This document shows, piece after piece, positions 33,677 through 46,995 of a stretch of 64,000 bases of DNA (position 1 is its first letter; every line of letters starts with the position of its first letter). The stretch lies in NCBI GenBank assembly GCA_025024175.1, contig QCXZ01000137.1, positions 20,646,001-20,710,000 of the forward strand. The letters run 5' to 3'. The translations under genes and the position numbers were made by a program. The stretch comes from Rhyzopertha dominica. Its lineage: Eukaryota; Arthropoda; Insecta; Coleoptera; Bostrichidae. The notes under the pieces were generated by a model. It made no database searches and was not told the DNA's origin. It was given only the letters and a program-made list of their open reading frames with translations.

Positions 33677-34415
33677 TTACGAAAAAGATCTTTCGAATAG
33701 AGCCGTTTTTTGTGCAGGACAAGGCACGAGGTGTGCTGACCTTACGTTGACATAATGTACCTCGTTGCGAAAACATAACCTGTTGTACAAATATGTAGGT
33801 TCCTTGCTGGAAACTATACTATAAAAGAAGTTGTACAACTGTAAATAAATAAATAAATAAATAATGTAATAAATAAACCTTATGCAGCAATTTTGAGCCT
33901 TCTGAATTCTATAGGCGTCAGCATTGCCAAGCGACGGACCAATGATTGGCGAGTGCGAAAAGACCAAAGCTTCACAAAGTATTACCTTTATTCCGCGATG
34001 TAAATATGACCGATGGGAGTATAGATCCCTCAAGTTAGAATAAGTACATTGAGTATACCCGACAACATATTGTCTAAATCTAAATGAGTTGGCCAAAACA
34101 AGACCCAAATTGCGTGCGTAGTCAGAGATAAGCAGCTCATTATTGTTTAGCAAAAGCTTTACATGATGTTTTACAGTTTCACGCCTATTTCTATTACCGA
34201 ACAAAAGCACAACGGTCTTCTTAGCGTTTAATGACAATTGAATGGGTGTGAAGTTACTGTTAATCTGCTGCACCGCAATACCTACATCGCTATCCTTAAA
34301 AGAAATATGCAGCTGCGTAACATCCGCGTACATATGAATATTACAATATTTTATAGAACTATGCAAGTGTATAGTGTAAACAGGAGCGGTCCCAAAATTT
34401 CCTATTAAATATAGT
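33677..34415 (-). pseudogene. Non-LTR retrotransposon RT, C-terminal half
   Basis: The minus frame of 229 codons begins within the RT palm. It reads NIHMYADVTQLHISF (catalytic YADD changed to YADV), then SLNAKKTVVLLFG, then NLGLVLANSFRF, followed by the thumb region and a C-terminal stretch LYNRLCFRNEVHYVNVRSAH. Just upstream, sequence to about 34415 holds a frame-shifted ILGPLLFTLY box. The loss of the second Asp abolishes polymerisation. A (TTTA)n expansion at about 33842-33880 has inserted a run of Tyr, Ile and Leu codons in the C-terminal part. No 5' half lies nearby. Confidence 0.88.
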
Positions 34416-37400
34416 TTTTAAGCATTACAATGGCGATCCTGCTTAAACCAGCAAAGCTCAAAACTGTCGTTAATATATTACCTTATATTTTCTTCCAAAA
34501 TCTATATCACATTAGTTTTAAACAATGTTTCACACGTAGAAAGAAGAAACAAGTGTATAAATGCAAACAATGGCATGTCTTATTGTCGTCCATTCAAACA
34601 ATTTAGATCTAGTATTTCATGTTCTTTGCATTTTAACATTTGATGATGCAGTAACGGAAATAATTATCTACAATAGTTGATCTGCTCGTCTAGCTACTTT
34701 CGTTATTTGAAGATTTCAGAAGTTTAATATAATAAATACGTGCTATAGTTCAAACATTAGGTTCCTACGACTAGCTGCGTCCTTGTTGGGCCTCTTCAGA
34801 CAGGAATACCGAATGAATTGAGAATTTACCACAGCAGACTCTCGACTTACCGCAGCGTGCGGAACTGATGTTTAGAGAGCTAATTCCTTCAGGCAGTTTG
34901 CTGTGGTTACTTCATTCGGCAGGATTAGAATGATTTGACCAGAGCAGATGTTTACTTATTATTCATCGCTTACGGAAAAGCTTCTCCGGTGCCATCGACA
35001 GGAACCTGCCCTAGGTCTAAGTAGTTACCACAGTCATAACCCGCCTAGTGTGCAGAGATCTGCTATGACAAAAAGGTTTTGCTGTTTAGTTAATGCCACT
35101 ATCCTTGGGTAGAATATCAGAACTGATTTTTTTTAATCATCCGCGTAGGACGATGCATGGATTTGCATACAAATACAGTAAAAGTGTTTATAAACTATTT
35201 TATTGACAAATGGCTGGTTGTAGTACTGTAGATTGCGAACTTTTTTTGTCTATGTCAGCTAAAATGACGTGCTTAACATTTTCCAACGTAATTTACTTAC
35301 AGTCTTATATACTACTTTTAAATTGTTACAGTTTTTGCAAATGAATTTCTTTTGGGGCGTGAAATATGGTAGACATTTGTTGATTTTTATATCATTAGAA
35401 ATACCAAAATTTCGAAAAGGTATGTCGCCACGAATCCCGATGTATTCCACGTTGTTTGCAGTAGTTTGTAGTAAACTGGAGTTTACTGTCACTATTACCA
35501 CACTACTATTTACCAAATAATGGTGACGTTTGGGTACAATCTTTTAAAAAATCCGCATAGTTCTTTAATACCGCTGAATGAACAGTATCTTGTAATGGTA
35601 CTTAGACTAATTAATATTTCCTCACAATAATAGCATGCATAATAATAACTATAGCTTGCATGAGATGTGCTCCTTAGTTTAAGTTATGACAAAACATTTC
35701 TGCAGTTTCCAGTCAGGCGCTACAGGCTACATACACCACCACCACATCTGTTAACCGCTGGGTTAAAGCACTGAGCACTTATACTTGAAAAAACGTCTTT
35801 ATCAGATCATTTACATTCACAAAAATCCACCATGCTTGCCGTGGTGGTCAGGTGATTAAGTTTGTCTGAGATCCTCTGTCGAGCGTGATCTTTTAAATCG
35901 TTGCTAAAGGTTTTTTTGACGCCGGGATATAATTAGGTATTTCAACGTTTTTTTAATTATACATTCCGAAGGATCCAATTGAAATAAGATTGCCGTGTTT
36001 TTTATTTCTTTCAATACTGCGCATAACTTGAGATATTGATTAATAAAAATTAAAGAATTCAGTCGTGACGTCATAAGTGAACAATCAGGCTGTACCGTGT
36101 TAAAAAGAGAGGGATAAACAATAATCGGAGTAAGCAGCAACATCGCGTACAGCTGACCACTGACAGTACAGTGATAGTTGAGATGAATCATGTGTTAACG
36201 TGTATTTCATGTGTTGAATTTGTTTTCTTTTGTTTATCGTTCATTGTTCTTACGTTACATCATCAAACACAAATACAAGAAATCCAACACCGGCACAAGA
36301 TGATAAGGATTGCAAAACCACGTGTGTTTACAAACAGCTTGTTTGACGCCCAACATCCGACAGTGATTTGACAGCCACAAAAGAATGCAAAGTAACACTG
36401 TTGCCAAGCTGCGTATTTCCTTTTTCAATTAAGTCGTCACATCCTTTGGAGGGCGTTTTAAGATAGTTCAACTTTGACTTGAATATTCACGTACTTAAAT
36501 ACATTTTTTATACCAACCAACGTAGGGAATTATTTGCATATGTTACAATTAGTAACGAAATTATATGGAATTCCGCAACTTTTACTTCACTAAACTACCC
36601 AATTAGGAGTTTCCAGTTGATACACGGGGTTTTAGATATCGTTTTTTACTTAGATATAACTATTTTCGTTTATAATGCAGTGGTAGCACGGTTCTCACTA
36701 TGATCTCAATTTTTTTAAGTCTTCTTGTCGTAACCGGTCCCACATATTCATAATTGCTACCTAATGCATTTTCTGTTGGCGTTAGGTCTGATGGTATGGA
36801 GTTGTCTTGTTGGAAAATGGCGTTTAGAACAGCCTCAGTGTACGGTACATGTAGTAAAAGGTTGCAGAACTTTGGGGATGTATCGTGGGGTTCTTAAACT
36901 GCCCCTACACCACCAGAAAATAACTACTTTGATACCATTCCTGACAACCACGAATGATTCTGGATTAAATGACACCTACAAGATGTTGCATTACTTTTTA
37001 CTTCCATCAGCATATCTTACCTATATCTGTATCTGCAAAAATGGCAAGTACATTAAACATAACATTAACATGACGGGATTGAGTGCCGGTATAGGGTATA
37101 ACAAAACGAACAAACCGTCAGAAAGGCAATCCAGCCGAAAAACGTATCGCAGGAGGCTTCGCGTAAAGCAGCTTGGCACAAAAGAAGGCGCTTGAGACTT
37201 CCTTAATACATGTTTTGTTGGAATCCTATTAGGAGAATTAGAAAGGACACATAACGGAAGAGCTAAAAATCTGAGGCGGTGCCGTACCGGGCTTAATCTC
37301 GATGATATCGCCACAGGAAAGGTATTTAATTAATTCATTAATGAAGACAGCTGGAGTCATTTATCCAGTCGAGCCACAATAATAATGTGTTATGCCCGTC

Positions 37401-38355
37401 TATTGAATTAATTACACGCATAAATTAATCCGAAAATACAAGACAATACCGGCCTCAAGGGAGGATTAACAGATAAAACTGCCGTGTATCCCAGTTTTAG
37501 CGTAAGTATAGCAAAACCACCTGAGGCTAACCGACCGTGCAAGAGTTCGGCTACTAAAGCCCTCCAAAATTATAGGTGCTAAACTAATGTTAGGCAAAAA
37601 CCAACACCGGACGCTGTTCCTTCGGGGAGGTAATTTTAAATGGAAATTAAATTCCGGCCAAGAGCGTTCGACTTAGGGTAATTTACGAGCGCGTCTGTGC
37701 AACTTTTACCATTGGAACTCTGGCTGCATTTTACCGTTGCAATTAAACGGAATAACCCCGGGCTTAATAATTTGCGATGGGACGTGCAAACTGCAGAATT
37801 TCCTTTTATTTTGCTAAAAGCTGGTGAAAAACTCGTGCAAAATATTATCCGCAGCTTCTTCGCTACATTTAACAACTGTTAAATAAACACGGGCTTAAAG
37901 ACGTAACGTGAACANGGTGTACACCACAGTTTGAGGGACTACATTGCCGTTTGTCCAAAATCATTTGAGCATGGTTCGAGCACATTGAGAAAGCCTAGTC
38001 ATATTCTTTCTAATTCAAAGTTAAGTACCTACTCAACCACGTGTTTCAGATATACAGGTTCATGAAAAACTTACGAATGTATCAAAGGTACAGCCAACAG
38101 GGATTTTTTTTACATACCTTTAACGTGGTTTAACCTTTTGACGTCAAAGTTTTTAATGACACTATTGAATAGTCAAAAAATGTAGTGCTATGGAATGGAA
38201 ACAGGTTTCTGTTATTATACTCCAACCTACAGTCATTAAACGGAATACAGTAGCACAACGTCCTCCATATTTGGAGTAAAAATTTTGGTGGGAACACTCA
38301 AATTTCCCAATGTTTGTTTTTCTCTACCTTGATCAATAATGGGTTTTCATTATTG
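34416..38355. other. Gene-free interval with a candidate conserved block at about 37240-37880
   Basis: Frames at 35259-35520, 35904-36191, 36764-37195 and 37021-37314 show no domain. The 37240-37880 block is less AT-rich, has clustered TTAATTAATT and GAATTAATTAC words of homeodomain type and no repeat character. Confidence 0.4.
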
Positions 38356-39390
38356 ATGAAGTAAATTGGTAAGTAAAATTAACATTGCGAAATTTGAATG
38401 TTCTCGCCAAAAGTTACAAAGTTACGGCTTATGTGATTCTTTGATACTGTTTCTTAATTCTTTGTTGACAGCACGATATCAATATGTTGAATATTTAGGT
38501 TATAAATCAAAGCCATTTCAAACATGTAGTGGAGTAGTGCAAGGTTCCAATTTAGGACCACTTTTGTTTTTGTCCTTCTTCAACGATGTATTTTCTATAT
38601 TTAAGTCGCATGTACTGCGATGCAAAATGATCTAGAACAGTTTTCTCTCTGGTGTGCAGAGAACAAGATGAATCTAAATATTGTTAAATGTAAAATTATT
38701 TCTTTCTGTATGATTCAGAATCCAATTGTTTTTCATTACAGTGTTAACGGTACTGAGTTGGAACGTGTATCTCAAATAAAAGATTTGGGAATCACTTTTG
38801 ATAGTTCTCTCTCATTTAACTTATATATAGAGCAAATGTGTGGTGATGCTATTAGAGCAGTGGGGTTTATTAAGCGACAAACTAGGGATTTCAATAACAT
38901 TCCTTGTATTATGAAACTGTATTGTGCATTTGTGAGAAGTAAACTAGAGTACTGTTCAGTAGTTTGGTGTCCTGGTTATGCTGTTTATGCTACTCAGATT
39001 GAACGTATACAAAAGAAATTCTGTAGATACTTATATTATAAGAAATTTAACCTATATCCCCCTTTTGATTGTCCGTCTTCGACTCTGTATGCCGAATTTG
39101 AGTTGCATTCATTAAGTTTTCGGCGAAATCTATATGCTGTAACTTTTTTGTATAAAATTGTACATGGTCACATTGTTAGTACATTATTGTGTCGATTAGC
39201 TTTCTTAGTGCCAAGAGTGAATTCAAGATCTTGTGTAACATTTTATGTTTGTCCTTCACGGACTAGCCATCATTTTCACTCTCCGATTGTACGTATGTGT
39301 AGATTATATAATGAAATATGTGGAAGTGTTGATATTTTTGTATCGCCATGTGAGTCATTTGTACGCAGGTGTAAGAATTATGTTTTGTAA
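38356..39390 (+). pseudogene. Non-LTR retrotransposon RT pseudogene
   Basis: A first frame (from about 38366) reads KLQSYGLCDSLILFLNSLL, then CSGVVQGSNLGPLLFLSFFN, the RT fingers and palm up to the VPQGSxLGPLLF box. It then shifts to a second frame (38620-39390): DLEQFSLWCAENKMNLNIVK, KDLGITFDSSLSFNLYIEQM, FVRSKLEYCSVVWCPGY and the C-terminal domain. The join lacks the catalytic YADD segment, which a small deletion between SHVL and QNDLEQF removed. The copy is 5'-truncated and ends shortly before an ATT tail. It is CR1/Jockey-like, dead and otherwise well preserved. Confidence 0.92.
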
Positions 39391-39435
39391 CTATTATTCT
39401 TTTGTAGACTTTAGGTCTGTTGGAATGAAATATAC

Positions 39436-39507
<72 letters not shown>
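39436..39507 (+). repeat. (ATT)n tail of the LINE
   Basis: Uninterrupted ATT repeat about 46 bases after the ORF stop, forming the element 3' tail. Poly-Ile and poly-Asn frames across it are artefacts. Confidence 0.93.
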
Positions 39508-39508
<1 letters not shown>

Positions 39509-42299
39509 AAATTTTACTCCAAATATGGCCGACGTTGCGGTACTGTATTCCATTTAGGGACTGTATTCCAAACAATGCTATTGATCGATACCCCGTCGTA
39601 ACAGAAGGTACAAAAGGCCGGTTCAGAAATTAAGACATTATAGGCGTACAAACTTGCTGCAATAAACATTTTACTTGTGACGCTAGCTCCTAATAATAAA
39701 ATATGTTTTCGTAGAGCCGATGGACTTTCACAACAATAAATGGCAATGGTAATCAAGTAGAAAAGGTAATTTAGGAAGCAGAACATATAGTATAATCCTT
39801 TCCTCAATTCAATGTGATGATAAAAGATTTCAGATCTTACTCGTAAGTTCCATAAAAGTAGTCAAACATAGTACATACAATTCCCACTTCATTTGCGGTT
39901 TCGCGTAACTTTAACATTTTGGTGTAGATAATATATGGATATATAGAAAGTATGTAAGTTTGATTAGCGTTTAGTACAAGCATGGCCACGGACGGTTGTT
40001 TTCTTCAGCTCGTGAGATTGGCATACTGACTGAATAGCCAATACAAATAGTCATTGTCATAAACGCTACCATGTTTTATTTTTTGACGTGAGACACACAG
40101 CCCTTCATTTATGCTTATTACTGTTACGCGTTTCAACTTATACTTTTGAAAATATTTTAAAATATATGCTTTCAAAGTGCATATTAAAAGCCTTTTATTG
40201 ATGTTCGTGTCTCTCCAAAAAAATTGATTAAGATTTCTAAGTGTCCATATTTGGTATGTTTTATCATGTCGAATGGTTTGTCATAAATCCTGAAAACCGT
40301 TGATTGTTGACTTGAAGAATGACGTAGTACTGATAGAAAAATTGCTATTAAATACAGCTAAGAGACAGTTACTGGAACAACGTAGAGAAATAAATCGATC
40401 GACTAATGCTTACTGTGCGATTTCAGTTCGCACTTTTTGACGTCACGTGCCGGTTACGGTCCCATGCAATAATTCAGAAAATACTGATACCAAACTTTCC
40501 GAGATTAATTGTTGCGCGTAATAACCGCATTTTCTTTGAAATGAACATAAAAATTAGTCGAACCAAAACAAAAGCGTGAACTACCTACACCGTAAAGTCA
40601 TAGCCGAACATTAATTTTGAACGACCATCACGTAACTAAAAAATTTGAAAACAATTTCATTTTCGCATGAATTTGCGTGATCGGTTTCAAATGCTTAATA
40701 TTCTCACAATATTATTTTTTTACATGCTGCGCTCTCATCGTCTTTGCTAGTAATTGTGTTGTGAATCCTTGTGTGTGAATATTTGTGCGAACCCCAGCAG
40801 TCGGAATACGAGCGGGACGAATCAATTCTCCATGGCTTGTTTGTCACAGTGCGTCTGCTGATCCTGTGCCAGATAAATATCGCAAAGTGCCCAGAATAAA
40901 ATATTTGAGTGGCCTCTTTAGTGAACTAATAAAATTAGCATTTTAATTAAATCTGGCTCATCCAGTCAGTCGTCGAATCGGAAACTCGAGTAATCGGATT
41001 CGAAAACGAACAGACTATCTGCAGTCTGCCGTTTCCAGCACAGTATTTTTCGCTGTCGCATTTTGCAAGTAGTCAAAGAACGTTGAGCTGAATATTAAGT
41101 TAGAACTTGGTGTTGGGACCGCCGCGTCTAGACATTTTACAATTTTATTACGCCAGATGGAAATTTTGCGTTTCTAATTATTATCACCTAATGAAGCTTG
41201 CAACGAAGATTTCTCATTTAAAAATTAAATTTAGGTATTTAATTTAGTGTATTCTAAAAAAAGGGGTTGTGTGCAGCCGCTTTTTGCTACGCACTGAATA
41301 AATTCTTCAGAAATGAAACAGGACATTTATAAAGCTTCGGTCCTTAATAGAAATGCAGCACGGATGGAGTATATAAAGAAAGATACACAAATATCCATGC
41401 CAGTTACCAGTTACCTCGGGATCCAGAGGCAGACACTCTAGTCAAGATTATGCACGAGCCTCTGTACGGCTGTGGATCTTCGAAAGTTGTCGATAACAAA
41501 TTATTAAATAAGCAAAAGCGAATTGAAGAGTTGGTGCTGATGAAAACACTGTTGGCACACTTCGAAATAAGGCTTGATTTATCTAGATGGAATCGGTATT
41601 ACCTTCCCAATGTACTTTCCGGTGCTACCTGTACGTTCAGCGAACCAGGAGACGTGAGCAGCTTGGGGCTGCTTCAAGATGAACAGTGAATGTGGGAAAG
41701 TTTTCTCGGTTACCAGGATTCCCAGAACTATATCAAAATAAAATAAACAACTTCGTTTTACTTTATCCCGTAAAATTGAGGTAATTGGGGGAATACTGGC
41801 CTGCAAAACACTTACGACTATAAGGTCCGTCCGCAAACGCCCGATAAAAAAAACAATAGGCAACAAAGGCGACTTCCGTCGATGAAATCCGAACAATCGT
41901 TGTGTTTATACTTCAGAAGCATCCAAAAATTTCTTCACACTTGTTAATTAATTAATAATTATTACTTGCGGTTTCAAAACCTAATAGCTGTATTGCCAAG
42001 GAATCGATAACCATCACCAACAAAACAGAGTTGATAAACAACGGAAAAGTGCCTGATTAGAAAGTGCGTACAAAGAGCAAACAGTTAGTAGGTGGCAGAA
42101 TACTGATAAATGGCTAGCCTCGATTGTTTGGAGTATAATAACAGAATTCCGTTTCCATAGTATTACATAAGTATTACGTCGAATATCGAGCCATACAGGT
42201 AACCTAAAAGAATTAAGAGTTAAGAAGATTTACGATATATTTAATACGTTCGATAACATCGACCTTCTTATGTCACTGTCAAGAATTGGATTGCTTCTT
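39508..42299. other. Gene-free interval
   Basis: Frames at 39514-39807 and 41450-41896 show no domain. No TIR pair or RNA gene recognised. Confidence 0.5.
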
Positions 42300-42440
42300 T
42301 TAAAAGAGAAAATATCCATTCAAGATGACAGGAGGTCTGGCAGCATAACTATATAGATGAAGCACTAGGCATTTCATATGTAAGAGTTCATGTCGATATG
42401 GGCCTGAAAAAAAATTCTGCGGAATGGTTTCTAAAATGCG
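42300..42440 (+). pseudogene. Possible mariner transposase N-terminal remnant
   Basis: The frame reads SIQDDRRSGSITI, after stops LGISYVRVHVDMGLKKNSAE. It resembles the DDxRSGRPT linker and the GISYGSVxxILxxxLGMxxxSAxWVP motif of mariner transposases. No catalytic part follows. Weak. Confidence 0.42.
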
Positions 42441-43362
42441 CGTGTAGAAACTTTGCGTTTAGTTTGTGCCGGATTTAAATAAAGGAAATCGGAGTTTTTG
42501 AGCACAGTTGTCGCCAGGAATGCAACTGGTACATTTTTACGAACATAAGACATTACCTGGAGAAAAAGAAAGCAATGACAGAAACATATAATTTACAATT
42601 TTTGACAAAATTACGTCAAAATATTTTACTCTTGCAGAATAATGCGACTGTACGCAAAAGTTCGAATTAGAGATAGCAAAATCAGTCCTTTTTGCAGAGC
42701 TAGAATAGTACCCGCGAACTAGTTCCTGCAAAAGAATCGTCTGTTTCAACAGTTCGAACGATTTTACAGCCTTATTACCGTGTAGGTCGTACCTTTGCAT
42801 TCATGTAGCTCGTGGCGATTCTCGTCTACCGTGTAGTGATCTTCATTCGATTAGTTTCTATTATAATAATGTCTTAACTCAACACTGCAACAAATTAAGT
42901 AGATTTAGATAGATCGTAGATGGAAATATGCACTATTAGTTCTTTTTTTTTGTCAGTTACAGTTTTGTTTAAGTTCAGTAACTGTCTTGTTATTTATACC
43001 AATGTTGCTTTTGAGATAATACATGTTTCTTCTGTTATGTAAGCACCTACCTACGAGTATTTTGCTCGAAGCTATTTTTATTTTAAAAATAACTAGTGAC
43101 ATTGAGAGAATATCATAAGTCTACTAATTGGAATCATTAAGATTCATTGATCCATTTCTATGAGTCAACATCACACTTTGCCATAGTTCGCAGCTGATCC
43201 TGATCCCGTGGCATCGCCGCAACCGCTCACGCCTCACGCATGAAGAGCTGGAACGACAGTTCGTTCCCTAATCAACTTTCAATGTCACCAATCAGTTCGC
43301 GCACTTCGCACCCGAGAGTCCTTCAGTTCGTTCGAAACCAACCCAAGTCTAGTTCGAATTGG

Positions 43363-43590
43363 TAGACCATACTTGATATACAGCTCACTTGACTCCGCTT
43401 GACTACTATCTATTTTCTAAACTGAAAGAGTTTGTAAGGCCGCAAGTTTTCTTCCATCCAAGAAGTTTTGGTAGCAATAGAAAGCTACATAGCGGGATGA
43501 ATTTTTCTGAAAGGCTTAGAGGCACTACTACAGGACCGCTAAGAAAATTGGGTTTAATAACTGTCTGCAAACCAGCCTCTGTAAAACCAG
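43363..43590 (+). pseudogene. Mariner transposase C-terminal fragment
   Basis: The frame reads AHLTPLDYYLFSKLKEFVRP, matching the SPDLxPxDYYLFSKLKEFVRG box that carries the third catalytic Asp. After a frame shift near 43480 it continues ESYIAG, IFLKGLEALLQDR and ENWV, the C-terminal helix region. Several stops. The rest of the element is not contiguous; the possible N-terminal piece at 42300 is on the same strand but the middle does not match. Confidence 0.75.
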
Positions 43591-43599
43591 ATAGGTAGG

Positions 43600-45784
43600 T
43601 TACGAAAGAGAAGTAATAAGTAGAATAGAGTAGTTTCATGTCAAAAACGAACCGTTACAGAATACACAATTCATTAAATGTATATTTCTGGTATGTTCTT
43701 AATTTCTATATAACCTCCAAGAACACGATTTAGTTTAAGCGACGCATAATAAACAACATAATTTGATTAACAGATATCTTTTCGCATATAAATACCGGTA
43801 ATGGACGTAACTGTCAAAACATCTCGCTATACTTCCATAAATTATCTAAAAATAAGCAGCGTAAAGTTGTGCTGCGCTAACTTGGAAACCGTCCCACTTT
43901 AAAAAACCAAAAACAACAAACAGTAGCTTTCAAAACATTAGAAAACCGGGCGGCAGAGTCGTAATATGAGCGGTGTAAGATAACTCGACCATCCCAGCTT
44001 TTACTCTATTTCTGCCGCTGAATTTAAGCGGGTCGAAGCCACCGGCGTTATTGTTTTGGCGCGTTTCCAATTACAGTTTAATGTAGTTTCAGAAAGAGTC
44101 CGCAAACTTTTAACCTCTCTCCCCTAGATCTGTGTACACTTGGTTATTTAGTTAGGGCGGACTGACAATGTAACAGAACGCCAAAAGCTGTTACCCTATT
44201 TTCTAGCAGAAGCGAATCTGCGCGTCAGCATGATTAAGCCAGTGTGCTAGATCCATATAATATATTCGGTGAATGCATATGCAAGAAACGATATTAAGTA
44301 CTAAGAAAACACAAATTGTAAAGTCTAGTTTTCACAAATTTATTTCAAAACTCCACGTGTATAAACCTAAAACCAAGTTTGAAGCAATCTAAGCTTATAA
44401 GACAAAAACTGTAATTTATACTAAAACGTTTAACGTTCATGTGACCTTGACCTGTTATTTCTCCTCTTTCTTATTGAATAAATAATGAAGGCGGATGATA
44501 TACTATGTATCTGCGAAGGTGATGTGTCCGCTTAACCCCGTATTAGTTCATAACATTTTAAGAAAAATGGCAGATTTCGTATTATTATTTTCACGACGGT
44601 TTGTAAGTTACAAGAGACTGAATTTGTACGCAAAAATGCAAGTACGTCTATGGAGTAATGAAAAACATCAAGGCGCCTGCCAATTTTTCAGCCAATTAAA
44701 AGAAACTCATTTTTGCTGCACTGTTTAAAGGTACTATCAGAATGAGATAGTGTTCAGTGCACTAGATTATTGTTCAGTTATATTCGTTAAACGGTCAAGT
44801 GCAAGCTTGTGTGGACAATGATGAACTACATTTTGAACATTTTTTTTGATGACTCTATGCGTTTTTGTGTTTGTCCCGTACTGATCTATTCCAACGTACG
44901 CCATGGTTTTCATATGATGATGAGATGCTGCAGTTTAATTTAAACATTAAAATAACCTGCACTAGAAGTTTTACCTTACTACGATATTACAAAACCTTTG
45001 GAAGCACAAAATGCTTGGTTTTTATATTACTAAGCAGCCTCTAGTATTTTGCTCTTTGCTCAACCCTATTCCATTAGTTTTTGTTGACTTATTTTAGATT
45101 ACTTCGAGCATTGATAACTGTACTGACTAAATTAATCAATTAGATTTTGGATATTATAAAAACTTTATACCGAAGAACTCTGCCGTTCACCAGCAATTCA
45201 GTTTCTTCACAAATGTAGGTACGCTATATCATCAAAACAAATAAATGAAGATGCTCAAAGACAAACCATGCACCGTTTAACGGAAACAGGTGTAATGGAT
45301 ATGCACTATTACTGGTAACCGCACAACCTCCTTGATCCAGTTCCAATCTCCTGTTCATTATAGCGCCGATAATAGAAAATTGAGTTGCAGTGCATTAACG
45401 AGGCATCTGCAAGACATCTCTGTAGTCTGTAGCTGCGGAAGTCAATTTGCAACAGTCTAAGAAGGCGGTATTATCAATTAAAATGGCAATTTCCACGACA
45501 TAATACGTTAATTACAAATCGACACACTTCCTCCACCATAAGGTATGTGGCAAATAGTTTTCTCATACTGCCAGCGATATACATTTGACGCGTTTTTAAG
45601 GTTAACACTATAACACATCCGCAACAGTGACCTCAGAATTAGCATACATTTTTGCTTGACTATTATTCTACAACGTATCTGCGAAGATACTGTTTACTGT
45701 TTGTTACAAAAATATTTAAATTGAATAAAAAATATATTCAAAAATTCGCAAATTTACTTTGGATATAGGAACGTAAGCTTTCGC
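43600..45784. other. Gene-free interval
   Basis: A GC-richer repeat-free patch lies at about 43860-44130. The frame at 44495-44728 has no domain. Confidence 0.45.
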
Positions 45785-46995
45785 AGTCAGAGTCAGATTG
45801 AAATCTCGGGTCTTTTTGGGTTAGACCATGTCGATTTTGTAAACATAGTGGAAGTTTCACCTGCTCTTCTAAAGGGCGTCATCAGAATAGGAATAGGGAA
45901 TGTGGCACAAACTTGAAGCCAGAACTAGGTCAGAGCTCGGTCAAATCCTAATGGAGAAAGAGAGAATATGCGGTTGCGCCCGGTTTTATGATTCTATGCA
46001 GCTGGCGGAGATGTTTGGACGCTGAGTGAAAGCGATTATGAGGGTGAGAATAATCGTTGTGTGATTGGATTCCACATACTGGAAAGATGATGTCCATGTT
46101 CGTGGATAAGATCCCTCGATAGCTTCTCGAGAAGCAGTGGTATAGAAGAGGACTTTCGCTGAAAAGGATATATTATCAAATAAAATATTGTGACTGGTTT
46201 CATGTTTACATTAAGCTATCGCTGATTGAATGAAGAGACCTGATTTAATGCAGTGTTTGTGTTGTGTAAGACGGGTTTTAATTGATGTAGACGGTGCCGC
46301 ATGAGTAATGAATGCTGTAAGTACCTCTTGATGTCAGAGGGTTTGTTTTGTCTTTCGGCAACGACAGTATGTTTGCAACTTTCGAAGGGCGCCGATGACA
46401 CCTTGAACGTAAGGAAGTAATGCAGTCGATCTATAATTCAGGTATTCGAAAGTATATCGATAACCGTATATCTCTCATTTGTTATAACCGTTGTTGGTCA
46501 GACTGATAAGTAAGTGCTGCAGTTAACTCTGAGATTTGCTTGATTCAAAAATTAATACTGCGCGGTGAACAAGAAAATGTATGACCAAATGTTTCTGTTA
46601 CAGATGGTGATGAGAAGATACATGTAAATACTGATCTGTGTCAGTGAGTTCACGACAAAACGTCCACCTGGTAAACGAGTGAGAAGGATATCAAAAAATG
46701 GGGAAATTGTTGCTTTCGATTTCCCTTGTGAGGTTTAAATATCGTTGGTCATTAAGGTGAATTCAGAAAGGCTGTCAAGGTGTCAGAGCTGTGGGGTCAA
46801 ATAATGAAGATATCCTCGATGTAACAAAGCCAGGTCTTAGGTTTAAGATCTAATGAGTCCACGACTGTGTTCAAAGGCTTCCATGATTATGTTAGATATT
46901 AACCATATGGGGAGGATTTTTCTTTCAAATTCTACAAACTCCGCCATACCGATTTCAACCCTCACTTCATATTCGTTGTCGTGATAACAAAGTTA
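45785..46995 (-). pseudogene. Penelope-like retroelement (RT end, GIY-YIG nuclease and 3' terminal region)
   Basis: On the minus strand, frame-shifted RT sequence reads NIIMEAFEHS, then KPKTWLCYIEDIFII, where YIED replaces the YVDD-type motif, then PHSSDTLTAFLNS and LLTRLPGGRFVVNS. A GIY-YIG endonuclease follows at about 46070-46340: LTSRGTYSIHYSCGTVYI, then SAIA, HETSHNILFDN and REAIE. The tail to 45785 is non-coding. It has TTCTGATGACGCCC and GGTGAAACTTC, positions that match the hammerhead of PLE terminal repeats but with mutated boxes. RT plus GIY-YIG in this order is diagnostic of Penelope-like elements. Many stops; the RT N-terminal half is absent. Confidence 0.85.

Noticed and set aside
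36764..37195. 143-codon open frame
   Set aside because: No recognisable protein character and ends in a basic low-complexity stretch; not called as a gene.
39245..39601. Poly-Ile and poly-Asn frames
   Set aside because: Frames created by the ATT tail of a LINE.
42300..43590. A single full-length mariner spanning both pieces
   Set aside because: The distance is right and the strand agrees, but the sequence between them shows no DDE motifs, so they are listed separately.
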